From a virus, in IMG/VR virus record IMGVR_UViG_3300020183_000304, positions 1 to 31,616 of that record: a stretch of DNA of 31,616 nt. One strand, written 5' to 3'. Within the stretch, counting starts at the first letter, position 1. Every line of letters starts with the position of its first letter. Made by a program: the position numbers and the translations under genes. This document shows positions 17,805 to 26,900 of the stretch, one piece after another. The notes under the pieces are model-generated. The model did no database searches and had not been told where the DNA came from. It saw nothing but the letters and a program-made list of their open reading frames with translations.

Positions 17805-20294
17805 CTATGTCAATCTTGCCAGTCTGGACCGCAGGGCGATCAGTTCTCTCTGGAGATCTGCGGCGTCCAGGCCTCGCTGTTGTCTCAGCCTGATGCGGGT
17901 TTCTACCGAGGATATTTCTCTGCCTAGTATTTCTGCTTCTGATTCCACAGCAGATTCTAAACTCGCACGACGCACAGTTTCTCCGCCCGCGACTGCCGGA
18001 GGCAGATTGCGTCTTGCTAACTCAGCATCGATGGCGGCGGAATTTTCCGACCTAGAAATCTCTGCGAGGTCGCTGGTAGGTAGTCCGCTGAATATGCCAG
18101 TGTCATAGTTAGGTGAAGGTACTTTGGGATTACCAATGATGTCCGAGACTGCCAAGTCCACGGCACCGCGTTCTACTGTGTTGGAAAATGCACCCAGACG
18201 TATACCACCGGTCTGTAGTTCCGTGGTCTTGGTATCCACGAAGTTCACGGCATACTGTGCATTTTTAGCCGTGGAATTGATCTCTGATACCAGATCAGCT
18301 GGTGCTGCCCCATTGACCCAGGCCACGGTATCGGCCACCCCAAACTTGGAAGCGGTCTGAACGAAACTGGCCAGTTCAGACGGTGATTCAGATCCGGTCA
18401 CTATGCCCGCGGATTTCAGCCCTTCGAGAGATGTGACCATGATTTCATTTTGCGTGATATTCTGCAAGGTCTCGGATCCCAGGAGATCTCCGAGATTGCT
18501 GACGCCGGCCTTGCCGGTCCATACTGTGCCAGAACTGAGCACTGTTTCTAACTGTGCAGGATCTTGCAGGAAGGTCTGCACCGTTCCGGGTTTGAGGAAC
18601 CCAGAAGATTCCAGCTGACCGGCACTGAGTCCAAACTTACCGATGCCTTTGTCCGCACTCAACATGTCAAAGGGCTGATTGACATCCACAGCGGTCTGGG
18701 CCAGCAGTCCGGTGACTTGGGCAGTATCCAGGCTGCCCACGCTGAGTTGTGCCGGTGCTTGGGCAGCAAATGTCGAGGCAGTGATACCGTTGGTCACTGG
18801 CAGATCGTCGATCTTGGCCAGGGTGGTGGCAGTCTGTTTGGTAAGATCCGCGGGCGGCTTCTCTGACAGTGTCGTGCTGGCATTCACACCTTGATTGTGA
18901 TAAGGATAAGGTTCGTGGGTGGGTGCTCGTGTGACAATGGTCTTGAGCTTGCCAAACTCCACGGTCCATCCTGATCCTTGCACGAACTTGGTATCGGCCA
19001 GCATGATGTCTTTGAGCGGCACTGGAGTAGATACCGGAGCGGCACCACCTGAATTGAGATTGATACAGCCGCCTTTGAGCGTGAGGGTGGAACCACCGTC
19101 CCAAGATCCTGCACTAGAATTTTTCAGGCTGAGGCTGCCGTCTGATTTGATACCGATGAGATTTTTGCTGTACAGTGTCATCTTGCCTGTGCCGATCAGG
19201 TTCATCTCGGCATCGGCCTCCATGGTCATCTTGGGAGTTTTCACATTGAAACTGCCGCCAGCGTACATGTTGATATCTTTGTCGGCATGCAGATTGATAG
19301 TGCCCTGTGTGCGTACATTCACAGAGTTGGTAGAGAACACATCCACAGTACCCTGCTTGCCAAACTCCAGCCAGGTCTGGCCATTGGCATGTATGATGTA
19401 GAAACAGTCGCCGTCGTCTGACATGGTGATCTGGTGACCTTTGGCCGTGCGGATGCGGACGAGGTTGTCTCGACCTTCGAGATCGCCGTCATCCATGACT
19501 ATGCTGTGGCCGCCGCGACGTGCTATGACCTGAACGTCTTGCAGTTTGATCTCGCCTCTTTCCAGCTTGAGTTTGATGTCTTTTTCGTCCAGGCCACCTT
19601 GATAGATGGCCTTGCCTGGCGTGCTGATACCAAACACAGCACTGGGGCTTTCACGCTGGCTGTTGGAAGTGATGGGGCCGCGGGTCTTGTCTTTGATCAG
19701 GCCCTGTTGCATCATGATACCGGCCAGATAACTGTGCACCGGTTTAATCTTGTCAAAGAATCTAGGATCTTGGCTGATCTCTAGGTTTTCATTGTTGATC
19801 TCTGTGACTGGGAGTTGGCTGGCACCTGCGAAATAGCTGTCCTGGGGTCCGTTCTGCAGTTGGAAACGCCGGCTGGCACCGATGGCTGGAATCATGTGGC
19901 TGATGCCCGGATCTGGTACTGCTCCAAGATAGTAACCTTGATTGGGATCGCCGGCCACGAAGAAACATATGACCTGCACTCCGATGTCTGGCGGTGTGAA
20001 CCACATGCCATAACTCTGTTGATTGCCGGTAAAAGTACCGGCACCTGCGTTGGTGCCCGAGTGAGGAGTCACTCCATAGAACGGCGGAATATAATTCACA
20101 GTACGCCACAGGCTTTCATCGTCTTTGTCGTCACCGGCAAACTGCTCGATGTACACCTGTAAGCGACCGCTGCGTGTGGGATCGATGTTGTTGCGTACTT
20201 CGCCTATGAATGGACCAAATTCAGATGGTGTTCCACCGCGATCAAATTTGTATCCTTGTGGACGACCTTTGGTTCTCTGTATATTATCAGGCAT
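17805..20294 (-). CDS. 5: Baseplate hub/spike protein gp5-like (OB-fold plus beta-helix, no lysozyme domain)
   Basis: Central spike protein of the baseplate that pierces the cell envelope. Residues 25-130 look like the gp5/VgrG OB-fold (FGPFIGEVRNN, SGRLQVYIEQF, then PPDIGVQVICFFVAGDPNQG YYLG). Residues about 260-415 form a repetitive beta-strand stretch (HQITMSDDGDCFYIIHANG, TINLHADKDINMYAGGSFNV) typical of the triple-stranded beta-helix of gp5/VgrG spikes. A conserved THEPYPYHNQG follows at about 459-469. T4 gp5 (575 aa) carries a lysozyme domain between OB-fold and helix; here the linker of about 130 aa has no recognisable lysozyme core, as I recall for cyanophage gp5. Residues 500-829 are an Ala/Thr/Ser-rich extension with motifs such as KFGLSAGQLESSGFLKPGT and a charged helical end. 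The start overlaps the upstream stop (TGATG). VgrG of a secretion system is the alternative, but phage neighbours rule in gp5. Confidence 0.88.
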   Translation of the reverse strand: MPDNIQRTKGRPQGYKFDRGGTPSEFGPFIGEVRNNIDPTRSGRLQVYIEQFAGDDKDDESLWRTVNYIPPFYGVTPHSGTNAGAGTFTGNQQSYGMWFTPPDIGVQVICFFVAGDPNQGYYLGAVPDPGISHMIPAIGASRRFQLQNGPQDSYFAGASQLPVTEINNENLEISQDPRFFDKIKPVHSYLAGIMMQQGLIKDKTRGPITSNSQRESPSAVFGISTPGKAIYQGGLDEKDIKLKLERGEIKLQDVQVIARRGGHSIVMDDGDLEGRDNLVRIRTAKGHQITMSDDGDCFYIIHANGQTWLEFGKQGTVDVFSTNSVNVRTQGTINLHADKDINMYAGGSFNVKTPKMTMEADAEMNLIGTGKMTLYSKNLIGIKSDGSLSLKNSSAGSWDGGSTLTLKGGCINLNSGGAAPVSTPVPLKDIMLADTKFVQGSGWTVEFGKLKTIVTRAPTHEPYPYHNQGVNASTTLSEKPPADLTKQTATTLAKIDDLPVTNGITASTFAAQAPAQLSVGSLDTAQVTGLLAQTAVDVNQPFDMLSADKGIGKFGLSAGQLESSGFLKPGTVQTFLQDPAQLETVLSSGTVWTGKAGVSNLGDLLGSETLQNITQNEIMVTSLEGLKSAGIVTGSESPSELASFVQTASKFGVADTVAWVNGAAPADLVSEINSTAKNAQYAVNFVDTKTTELQTGGIRLGAFSNTVERGAVDLAVSDIIGNPKVPSPNYDTGIFSGLPTSDLAEISRSENSAAIDAELARRNLPPAVAGGETVRRASLESAVESEAEILGREISSVETRIRLRQQRGLDAADLQRELIALRSRLARLT

Positions 20295-23200
20295 CAGTAG
20301 TCTCTCTTGGTGCGTTGTGCAGGGGCGGCCGATTGTGGTGAATTTGCCGCTTGCTGTTGTAAGGCCAGGGTTCTGCGGGCTGCCTGGGCTTCTCTGGTGT
20401 TGGCTTGACCGCTGCGGACCAGAGAATCTATTTCAGCATCGCTGGTCACGTTGCGTGCTCCGCCGTTGTTGAGTACCACGAACGTCTGCGGTGGTCCCAC
20501 ACGAGAAGGACCGGCTGCTCCACCTTGGCTACGCACCGCGGCTGTGTTTGATGCTGGACCCACGGTACGACCTCCGCTGGTGGGCGGGGCAGCTTCACTC
20601 AATCCCGGGGCTCGGTCATCGAATCCTTCTCTAAACGCGGCCAGACTGTTAGCAGTGAGCGGCCTCGGCGATTTCTTGTTGTCTAGCACTGTGCTGAGTG
20701 GAGTAGGCTTGTAGTTGATCGGACCGGTCTCGCCCATCTCGAGGCCCAAGAGTCCTGGGCTGGCTTCAGGCAAAGGTTCTTGCAAAGGCACCCGTGCCTT
20801 GCTCTGCTCGCGGAAGTTGGATACCTGTGCTTTTTCTTTATCTTTGTTTTCTTGCACTTCGGTCTTGGTCTTGAGAGGCCATGTCATGAGCACACCATTG
20901 AGTTCTTGATCAAAACGTCCGCGGCTGAAAGTGCTGATCACATCCACGGCCTTGTACACGAAATTCTGCACTGGCTGTCCGGCTTGGCCTGGTGCGAGAT
21001 TGCTCTTGTAAACCGCACGATTGGGATCTTGCAGACCGGTCTGCAGATCGTAATCCACCGGACTGTTAAATCCGACTTCAAACAGGATCTCCTGCCCTTC
21101 CTGATTGATGGTACCATCGGACAAGAAAGCGTTGTAATTGAAGTTGGGACCAGCGATGCCGGACCATACTTCGCCTTGGAAGATCCAGGCTGGGTCTCCG
21201 AGTATCTTGAGTTTGACCCGTGCCTGGTCGGCCGGCGAATACAGATAGTCCGCTGCGTTGGCTCCGGGCTCATTGACCTTGTCATCATCTTGGCCCTGGC
21301 TGCTCTGGTTGCTGTTGGGCTGGAAGGCCGCACGTTCAAGTTCGATGGCGTTGCTGGTCACGTTGCGAGGTTTGGCCGCAGAATTCTGCACGATATAGAA
21401 CAGATAATTGTAGTCCTGCGAGAATTCTAGTATCTGGGTGTTTTCTCCGGTGAACCAATACTTGTATCTCTTGACCGGTCCGCGATATTTGCTGGTAGGA
21501 AAGAAATCACTCTTGACATCGTTGACAGCATAGATGCTGATCTGATAGGTGATGTCATAGGCATAGTCGTTGCGTTTGCGATCGTACTTGCCCGGTTTAG
21601 GTTCGGCCTGTATGCCGATGCGATACCAAGCCAATGTCTCGGCCGGCGCACCATTGGGCTTGAGTTCGCCAGTCTTGGGATCGTAGACCTTGAGCTGTTG
21701 TTTGTAGATGTAATCGCTGCTCCGGACCACTTGATCCAAGAACTGTACCACGCTGGTACCGGCCATGATCTTCTGTGTCTTGCTGTTGTTGTCCACTTTC
21801 TGTGTGGCTGGATTTTTAGTTTCATTGGCCGTCTTGGCCTGGGTCATCGAAGTCTGTTTGAGATTGACCTGACCGGGAGGCACGATCTTGGCTTCTTTGA
21901 GCACAGAATCGATGATCTCGATCTTGTAGGTATCCGGCTCTTCGTAGATGCCTTTTTTGACCAAGTCGGCCTGATAGCCATTGAGTGCTTCTACCAGCCC
22001 GCTGACGATTTCTTTCTGTGGTGCGGCATTGGCCTTGGGTGGTGCTTTGTTCTGTGTGGGACTGGTTCCAGCATCCACGGGCTGTCCCAGTGCGGCCGCG
22101 ATGCCTTCGCCGGCACCGCTGCCACCAAATTCAAGATCCAGAGTACTTCCGGGTCCAGAAAACGAGCCAGGAGGTGGACCCGGAACTGCCACGGGCGGTG
22201 CGGCACTGTTACGCTGTCCCGGAACTGTTCCGGCAGTGGTTCCGCCGGTGCCGGCAAATTTGAGATTGCCCACCAAGAGATCGTTCAAGGTCTGGCTGTT
22301 CAGTTCCACGTTGTAAGGGATCACACCGCGGGCAGGGCCGGTCCCGATGATGTTCTGCGGACACACACCTTCACAGTCGTATTCTACCAGACGGTTCTGT
22401 ATGCGGAACTTGATCTGTTTGAACTGGAAAGGTATGAATTTTTCCACTATGGCGTCCGTGGTGGTTCCAGCCGAATCCGCACCGGTCTTGCCCACACGCA
22501 CCAGATTGCCCTGATCGTCGTAGCCATAGAATCTTATGACCAAGAGATAGTTCTGCGAGGCATAACTCTGCTGGCCCTTGCCACCTTGCTGTGCCACATA
22601 CTGTTGGGTGGCATCAAACAAACGGCCCAGCAGACTGATGCCGCTGGGTTCGATGATCTTGAAACTGACTTCTGACACATTGTGTGCGGCATTGGTGCCT
22701 TTGCCGTTGATGATGCTCTTGACCCGCACATCATCGAGATAGAAATCCAAAGGGAAGAACTGATTGCGGCCTAGACCTTGCAGGCTCTGAGTGATGAGAT
22801 CTGATTGCGTGACAAAATCTCTTTCTTGTCGCGACAATTGAGGAATATCTGTTGCGGTTCCAGCAGGTCCTGCTCCACCACTCTGCATCAGCAGTTGGAA
22901 TCCAGCCACGTTCTTGGACTTGCCGTTGATCATCCGTTTATAATCTGCCGGACTCATGAGATAAAGGCTGATGTTGTAGGTGTAACTGGCGAACCGATCC
23001 AAGAGATTGTCTTGCGGTATCACGCGAGTATTGGCACCTCCAAAAATCTGGTTCAGCCGGGCACGCACATTGTTGCTGCCGCCCTGTGCATCGTCATTGG
23101 GAGCGGCTGCTCCTCCGCTGACAGCAGCCACGGGTTCGGGCCTGGCCGGACGCACTGGGCCAGGCTGTGGCAACGATTGAGGAGTGCTCTGCGTGTCGGT

Positions 23201-23677
23201 GGCACGACGGCGTGGTGCATTGGTTCCGGAGGTGGGTTGAGGTTGGGCACGTTCAGCATTAGTAGGAGTGGGTGCCGAGGGTTTCTGATTGATGCGACCT
23301 TCGGCATCGATGGCCTGTTGTGAGGGCGGAGGAGAAGTGGTCGACGCGGCATCGTCTCTGGCAGCTTGTGCCTGTGCTGTGGTCTGGCCAGAACTCTGTA
23401 CTGGTCCTTGTTGTCGTTGTAGTTGGGCTATCTGTGCGTCAACTTCGGCCAGTTGCCGATTCAATCCTGCCAGTTCTCCAGCGTATGCTGCGACATCTTC
23501 TGAAAAATTTGCAATCTGGCCTTCTAACCTTGCTCTTTGGGCAGGATTGGTCGTGACAGCCAGGGTGCTTTCCGCCTGCCGCAGAGTACGCCGGCGGCTC
23601 TCAAGTGCCGCGGTGACCAGCGAGATCTTCTCGATCAACTGACCGCGGCGTGCTTGCAGAGCAGATAGGCTAGACAT
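20294..23677 (-). CDS. Large virion structural protein with N-terminal coiled coil (hub-associated candidate)
   Basis: 1127 aa. Residues 1-95 are a heptad-like, charged helix (RRGQLIEKISLVTAALESRR, then ELAGLNRQLAEVDAQIAQL) and probably a coiled coil. Residues 95-205 are a Pro/Ala/Gln-rich linker. A folded region at 205-470 includes SYTYNISLYLMSPADYK, FFPLDFYLDDVRVKSII and VSEVSFKIIEPSGISLLGRL. After a Gly/Pro linker at 475-560, a second folded region at about 580-900 includes RYKYWFTGENTQILEFSQDY. The last 180 residues are low complexity and end in KRDY. I recognise the folded parts from marine T4-like phages, where they are annotated only as structural protein. Directly before gp5, where a hub partner (gp27 in T4) would be expected and none is otherwise seen, it may serve as or with the hub. 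This is inference from position. Its stop overlaps the gp5 start; it begins 3 bases after the 99-aa gene. Confidence 0.8.
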   Translation of the reverse strand: MSSLSALQARRGQLIEKISLVTAALESRRRTLRQAESTLAVTTNPAQRARLEGQIANFSEDVAAYAGELAGLNRQLAEVDAQIAQLQRQQGPVQSSGQTTAQAQAARDDAASTTSPPPSQQAIDAEGRINQKPSAPTPTNAERAQPQPTSGTNAPRRRATDTQSTPQSLPQPGPVRPARPEPVAAVSGGAAAPNDDAQGGSNNVRARLNQIFGGANTRVIPQDNLLDRFASYTYNISLYLMSPADYKRMINGKSKNVAGFQLLMQSGGAGPAGTATDIPQLSRQERDFVTQSDLITQSLQGLGRNQFFPLDFYLDDVRVKSIINGKGTNAAHNVSEVSFKIIEPSGISLLGRLFDATQQYVAQQGGKGQQSYASQNYLLVIRFYGYDDQGNLVRVGKTGADSAGTTTDAIVEKFIPFQFKQIKFRIQNRLVEYDCEGVCPQNIIGTGPARGVIPYNVELNSQTLNDLLVGNLKFAGTGGTTAGTVPGQRNSAAPPVAVPGPPPGSFSGPGSTLDLEFGGSGAGEGIAAALGQPVDAGTSPTQNKAPPKANAAPQKEIVSGLVEALNGYQADLVKKGIYEEPDTYKIEIIDSVLKEAKIVPPGQVNLKQTSMTQAKTANETKNPATQKVDNNSKTQKIMAGTSVVQFLDQVVRSSDYIYKQQLKVYDPKTGELKPNGAPAETLAWYRIGIQAEPKPGKYDRKRNDYAYDITYQISIYAVNDVKSDFFPTSKYRGPVKRYKYWFTGENTQILEFSQDYNYLFYIVQNSAAKPRNVTSNAIELERAAFQPNSNQSSQGQDDDKVNEPGANAADYLYSPADQARVKLKILGDPAWIFQGEVWSGIAGPNFNYNAFLSDGTINQEGQEILFEVGFNSPVDYDLQTGLQDPNRAVYKSNLAPGQAGQPVQNFVYKAVDVISTFSRGRFDQELNGVLMTWPLKTKTEVQENKDKEKAQVSNFREQSKARVPLQEPLPEASPGLLGLEMGETGPINYKPTPLSTVLDNKKSPRPLTANSLAAFREGFDDRAPGLSEAAPPTSGGRTVGPASNTAAVRSQGGAAGPSRVGPPQTFVVLNNGGARNVTSDAEIDSLVRSGQANTREAQAARRTLALQQQAANSPQSAAPAQRTKRDY

Positions 23678-23680
23678 GGA

Positions 23681-23980
23681 TTAAAAGCCTAACACTGCTC
23701 GCAGTGTGGTAATCTTGGGCAGATATATGGTCTCGCCTGCGACAAAATCCCAGGGTGGAGCGGTCAAGGTATTGGGATTGCGGCTGTAGAACACCCACCA
23801 CAGTCCAGGATCGTCATAGAGGTCAAAGGCCAGCATGTCCGGACGATATTGATAGGTCTGATTGATCTTTAACAGCTGGTCGTCGGCTTCTTTGGGTATG
23901 GGTCTGTCCACCATGACGCCCAAGTAAAACTGCTGATACTGGGTGTCAAAATATGGACTGGTAGAATTGTAGTTGGCCAT
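23681..23980 (-). CDS. Small LysM-like / gp53-like baseplate protein
   Basis: A 99-aa protein. Its second half (YQYRPDMLAFDLYDDPGLWW, then VFYSRNPNTL, PPWDFVAGETIYLP) follows the pattern of LysM-like phage tail proteins such as the C-terminal domain of T4 gp53 and P2 gpX: a helix with a DLYxDPxLWW motif, then NPN, then a W-D-hydrophobic-Gly-hydrophobic-Y-hydrophobic-P segment. In T4, gp53 joins wedges at the outer rim of the central baseplate. At 99 aa the protein is shorter than T4 gp53 (196 aa) and resembles a stand-alone LysM-type adaptor. Its start has the strongest ribosome binding site in the operon (AAAGGAGG at 23990-23997, 9 bases before the ATG), and its ATG shares a base with the upstream TAA, so it should be made in high amounts. 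Family is fairly sure; gp53 identity is tentative. Confidence 0.8.
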   Translation of the reverse strand: MANYNSTSPYFDTQYQQFYLGVMVDRPIPKEADDQLLKINQTYQYRPDMLAFDLYDDPGLWWVFYSRNPNTLTAPPWDFVAGETIYLPKITTLRAVLGF

Positions 23981-26900
23981 TACCAGAATCCTCCTTTGAG
24001 CAGATCACCGTTGGCATACTGTTTGACGCTGAACTGCTTGCTGACCTGCTCTCGGCTCTGTATGGGATGCAAGATCACACCGATATCGATCTTGGTAGGC
24101 ACATAGGTAGGTCTGTTGGTGCCCAGCGTGGGCGGTGCCGGGGGTGCGGCCATGGCACCTTTCTTGGCACCGGCATTTTTCAGCCGGGTCCAGGCGGCAC
24201 TGAACGGATTGGTGGGTAGATTTTGACGATCGCGTTTTTGCAAGAGATTGGTACCGTTGATGTTGGGACTGCCTGCACGTATGTAGTCCACATCCGTGGG
24301 CAACACATAGTTAAATTGCGTGATCACGCAGGGATTTAGATTGAACTGATATTCGCCAAACCCTTGCAGGAACACCAAGGGCGGTGGTGCACCACGCTGT
24401 GGGTCCTGGCCGTAGAACATCTTGGTGGCCGAACGGAAAAAGTGTATCACGGCCAGGAGATAATTGGCTTCTGCCGAGTCTTGTGCCGTGAATGTGGCAT
24501 TGATCTGTATGTCCTCGACCTGGCTGCCTTGGTAAAAATAACCACGATAGTTGGAATGCGTGAGATCATAGGAATTGTAAGCCGCCTTGTAGGCCGTGGT
24601 TATCTGCGGAGTGTAGGGGAATACCACGCCGTCGGTCACGGCCAAGGGCTGCAGGATGCCGGGTTGTGCGGCACGATAGAGATAGTCTGCTGCGGGTGCT
24701 AGACGCAGTTTGACACGCCAATCACCGTCGTTGGCCTGTTTTCTTTGGGCTGCCAGTGCTGCCTGGGCCTGGGCACGTTGCTTGGCTGCTTCTGTGATCG
24801 CGGCTTTTTGTGCAGCTTCCTGGGCAGCGACTTGGTCTGGCAGCAGTCCCGGATCGGTCTGCAGATCGGCCAGGGTCTGTGTGGGCACACCTCCGGTGTC
24901 AGACACCTCTCCGGGTTCTGACAGTCGGTCCGACACTGGTACAAACCCTGTGTCACCGTCGATGTCGGCCAGACTTTCTGTGGGCACACCTCCGGTATCT
25001 GTGACTGTGAGATCTGCCAGAGTCTGGGTTGGTACTCCGCCGGTATCAGTACCTTCGCCAGCAAAGTCTGCTAGAGTCTCAGTCGGCACGCCACCGGTGT
25101 CTGTGACAAAAAGATCATCTTCGTCTTCACCAAATACATCGGTTGTAAATTCTTCGTCCTCGTCGAGATATTCTTCTACTTCATCATTAAAGGTATCTTC
25201 TTCATCCAGGAATTGATCGTAGTCTTCATCAAACTGTTCCTGTTCCTCTTCAAGATATTCTTCGTACTCGTCTACGAACTCGTCATAAGCCTCGGCCTGC
25301 TCATCTTCAAATTCTTCAAGATATTCGGCAGCATCATCATTAAAAGTATCTTCCTCGTCGAGAAACTGATCGTAGGCTTCGTCAAACTGTTCCTGTTCCT
25401 CTTCGAGATATTCTTCATAGGTATCAACAAATTCGGCGTCTTCCTGGAAGTCAGCACCACTGGTGATGATCGCATCTGCTTCCTGTGCTTGATATTCCGC
25501 TACTTCTTCGGCTGACAACGGAGTCGGTTCTACTTCTACCAGGTCAGTGCTAAAAATTTCTGTTTCTTCTGGTGCTTGCGGGTCTTCGACGATCAGTACA
25601 TCACCCGTGTCGGTATCAGCGATGCTGACCGGTTCGGGTTCCGCAGGCACTTCTGGGTCTTCGAAAGACGAGATTTCAGGTGGTGTGTCTTCTATATCAG
25701 ACACTGGTATTTCTTCGGCATCCGCAGGTACTTCTGGATCTTCAAAAGATGAGATCTCGGGTGGCGTTTCTTCTATGTCTGCCGCGGGCACTGTGTCAGA
25801 GACAGCGTCAGCGACTTCTGGATCCTCGGCAGGAGATACAGATCCAGGTTCAAATTCTGTGTTGTCAAGGCTGGGGAACTGGCCCAGGCCGAAAGGATCA
25901 TCGGCTTCGCTGTAGGTATCGACCTGGGGATCTTCACCGGGCGGTATCAAGGTAGGATCTTCGTCGGCCAGGGCCAGTTCGGCCTGGGCCAGTTCGGCGT
26001 CGGCCTGGGCCGTGATCTCGGCCTGCTGTCCCAGGGCCTGCGTTTCGCTCTCGGTCAGAGGTTCGCCGGCCAAGGTCTTCTCTTTGGCTGCGATGAGATC
26101 TTCTCGGAGTTTGATGTTTTCGGCGTTGGCTTCGGCATAGGCCTCGGCATAGGCCTGTTTGGTCTCGATAGAGGTGCGTGTGGATACTTCTATCTCACCT
26201 TCACCTACCTGTACTCCCGTGGCCGTGACTGTTTCTCCGGTCTCGGGATCCGAGGACAGTATGGTAGTGGCAGAGTTGACCACTTCGCCGCCGGCGACTT
26301 CGGTCTGTCTCAGCGTGGTGTCACCAATGGTATAAGAAGTGTCGGTGCTGATCAGTTCACCGTCTTTGCTGATGGTCCGGGTGGTCAGCGGACCTTGGTG
26401 GAAGTTCGTGACAGTGACACCGTCCGTGGTGGTGGTCACTGACACCCCGTTGATCGAGGGTGAAGTGTAGGAAGTCTCTTTGCCAGCGGCGTCAAATCTA
26501 AATGTACCGTCGCCGCCGGAAATCTCGTAGCTGCCATCGCGATTGATGGTCTCTCGGCGACCATCGCCGAGGTCTATGGTCACTGATCCGTTGGCCGGAT
26601 TGATGCCTTCGGGATTGGTGGCTGCTGCCTGCTGCCAGCGATTCTCCTGCTGGGCTTGCTCTGCCCGGAACGCCGCGTCGGGTGGCGGCGGCGGCATCTG
26701 GAAGTTGGATGTGGGCTGTGCAGGTACTTCTGGGTTGACTGCCGGAGACACTGCCGATGGGCCAACATCTATCTGGCTGACAGACAAGGGTGCAACATCA
26801 TCATCCGGATACAGTTCAGCCAAGGATCCCACCGGAGGTCTGGCATTGACCTGTTCGATCCTGTCTTGTTGTTCGGCCTGTTGGACTGCCGACAACAGTC

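Noticed and set aside
17805-20294. Type VI secretion VgrG
   Set aside because: Flanked by gp25, gp6 and phage replication genes; the phage spike gp5 explains the same folds.
21698-22675. Plus-strand open frame of 325 codons
   Set aside because: It lies wholly opposite the 1127-aa structural gene and has no recognisable motif or ribosome binding site; it is an antisense shadow.
25181-25416. CRISPR or mobile-element repeats
   Set aside because: Only two copies, in frame, inside a coding region, with codon-level variation.
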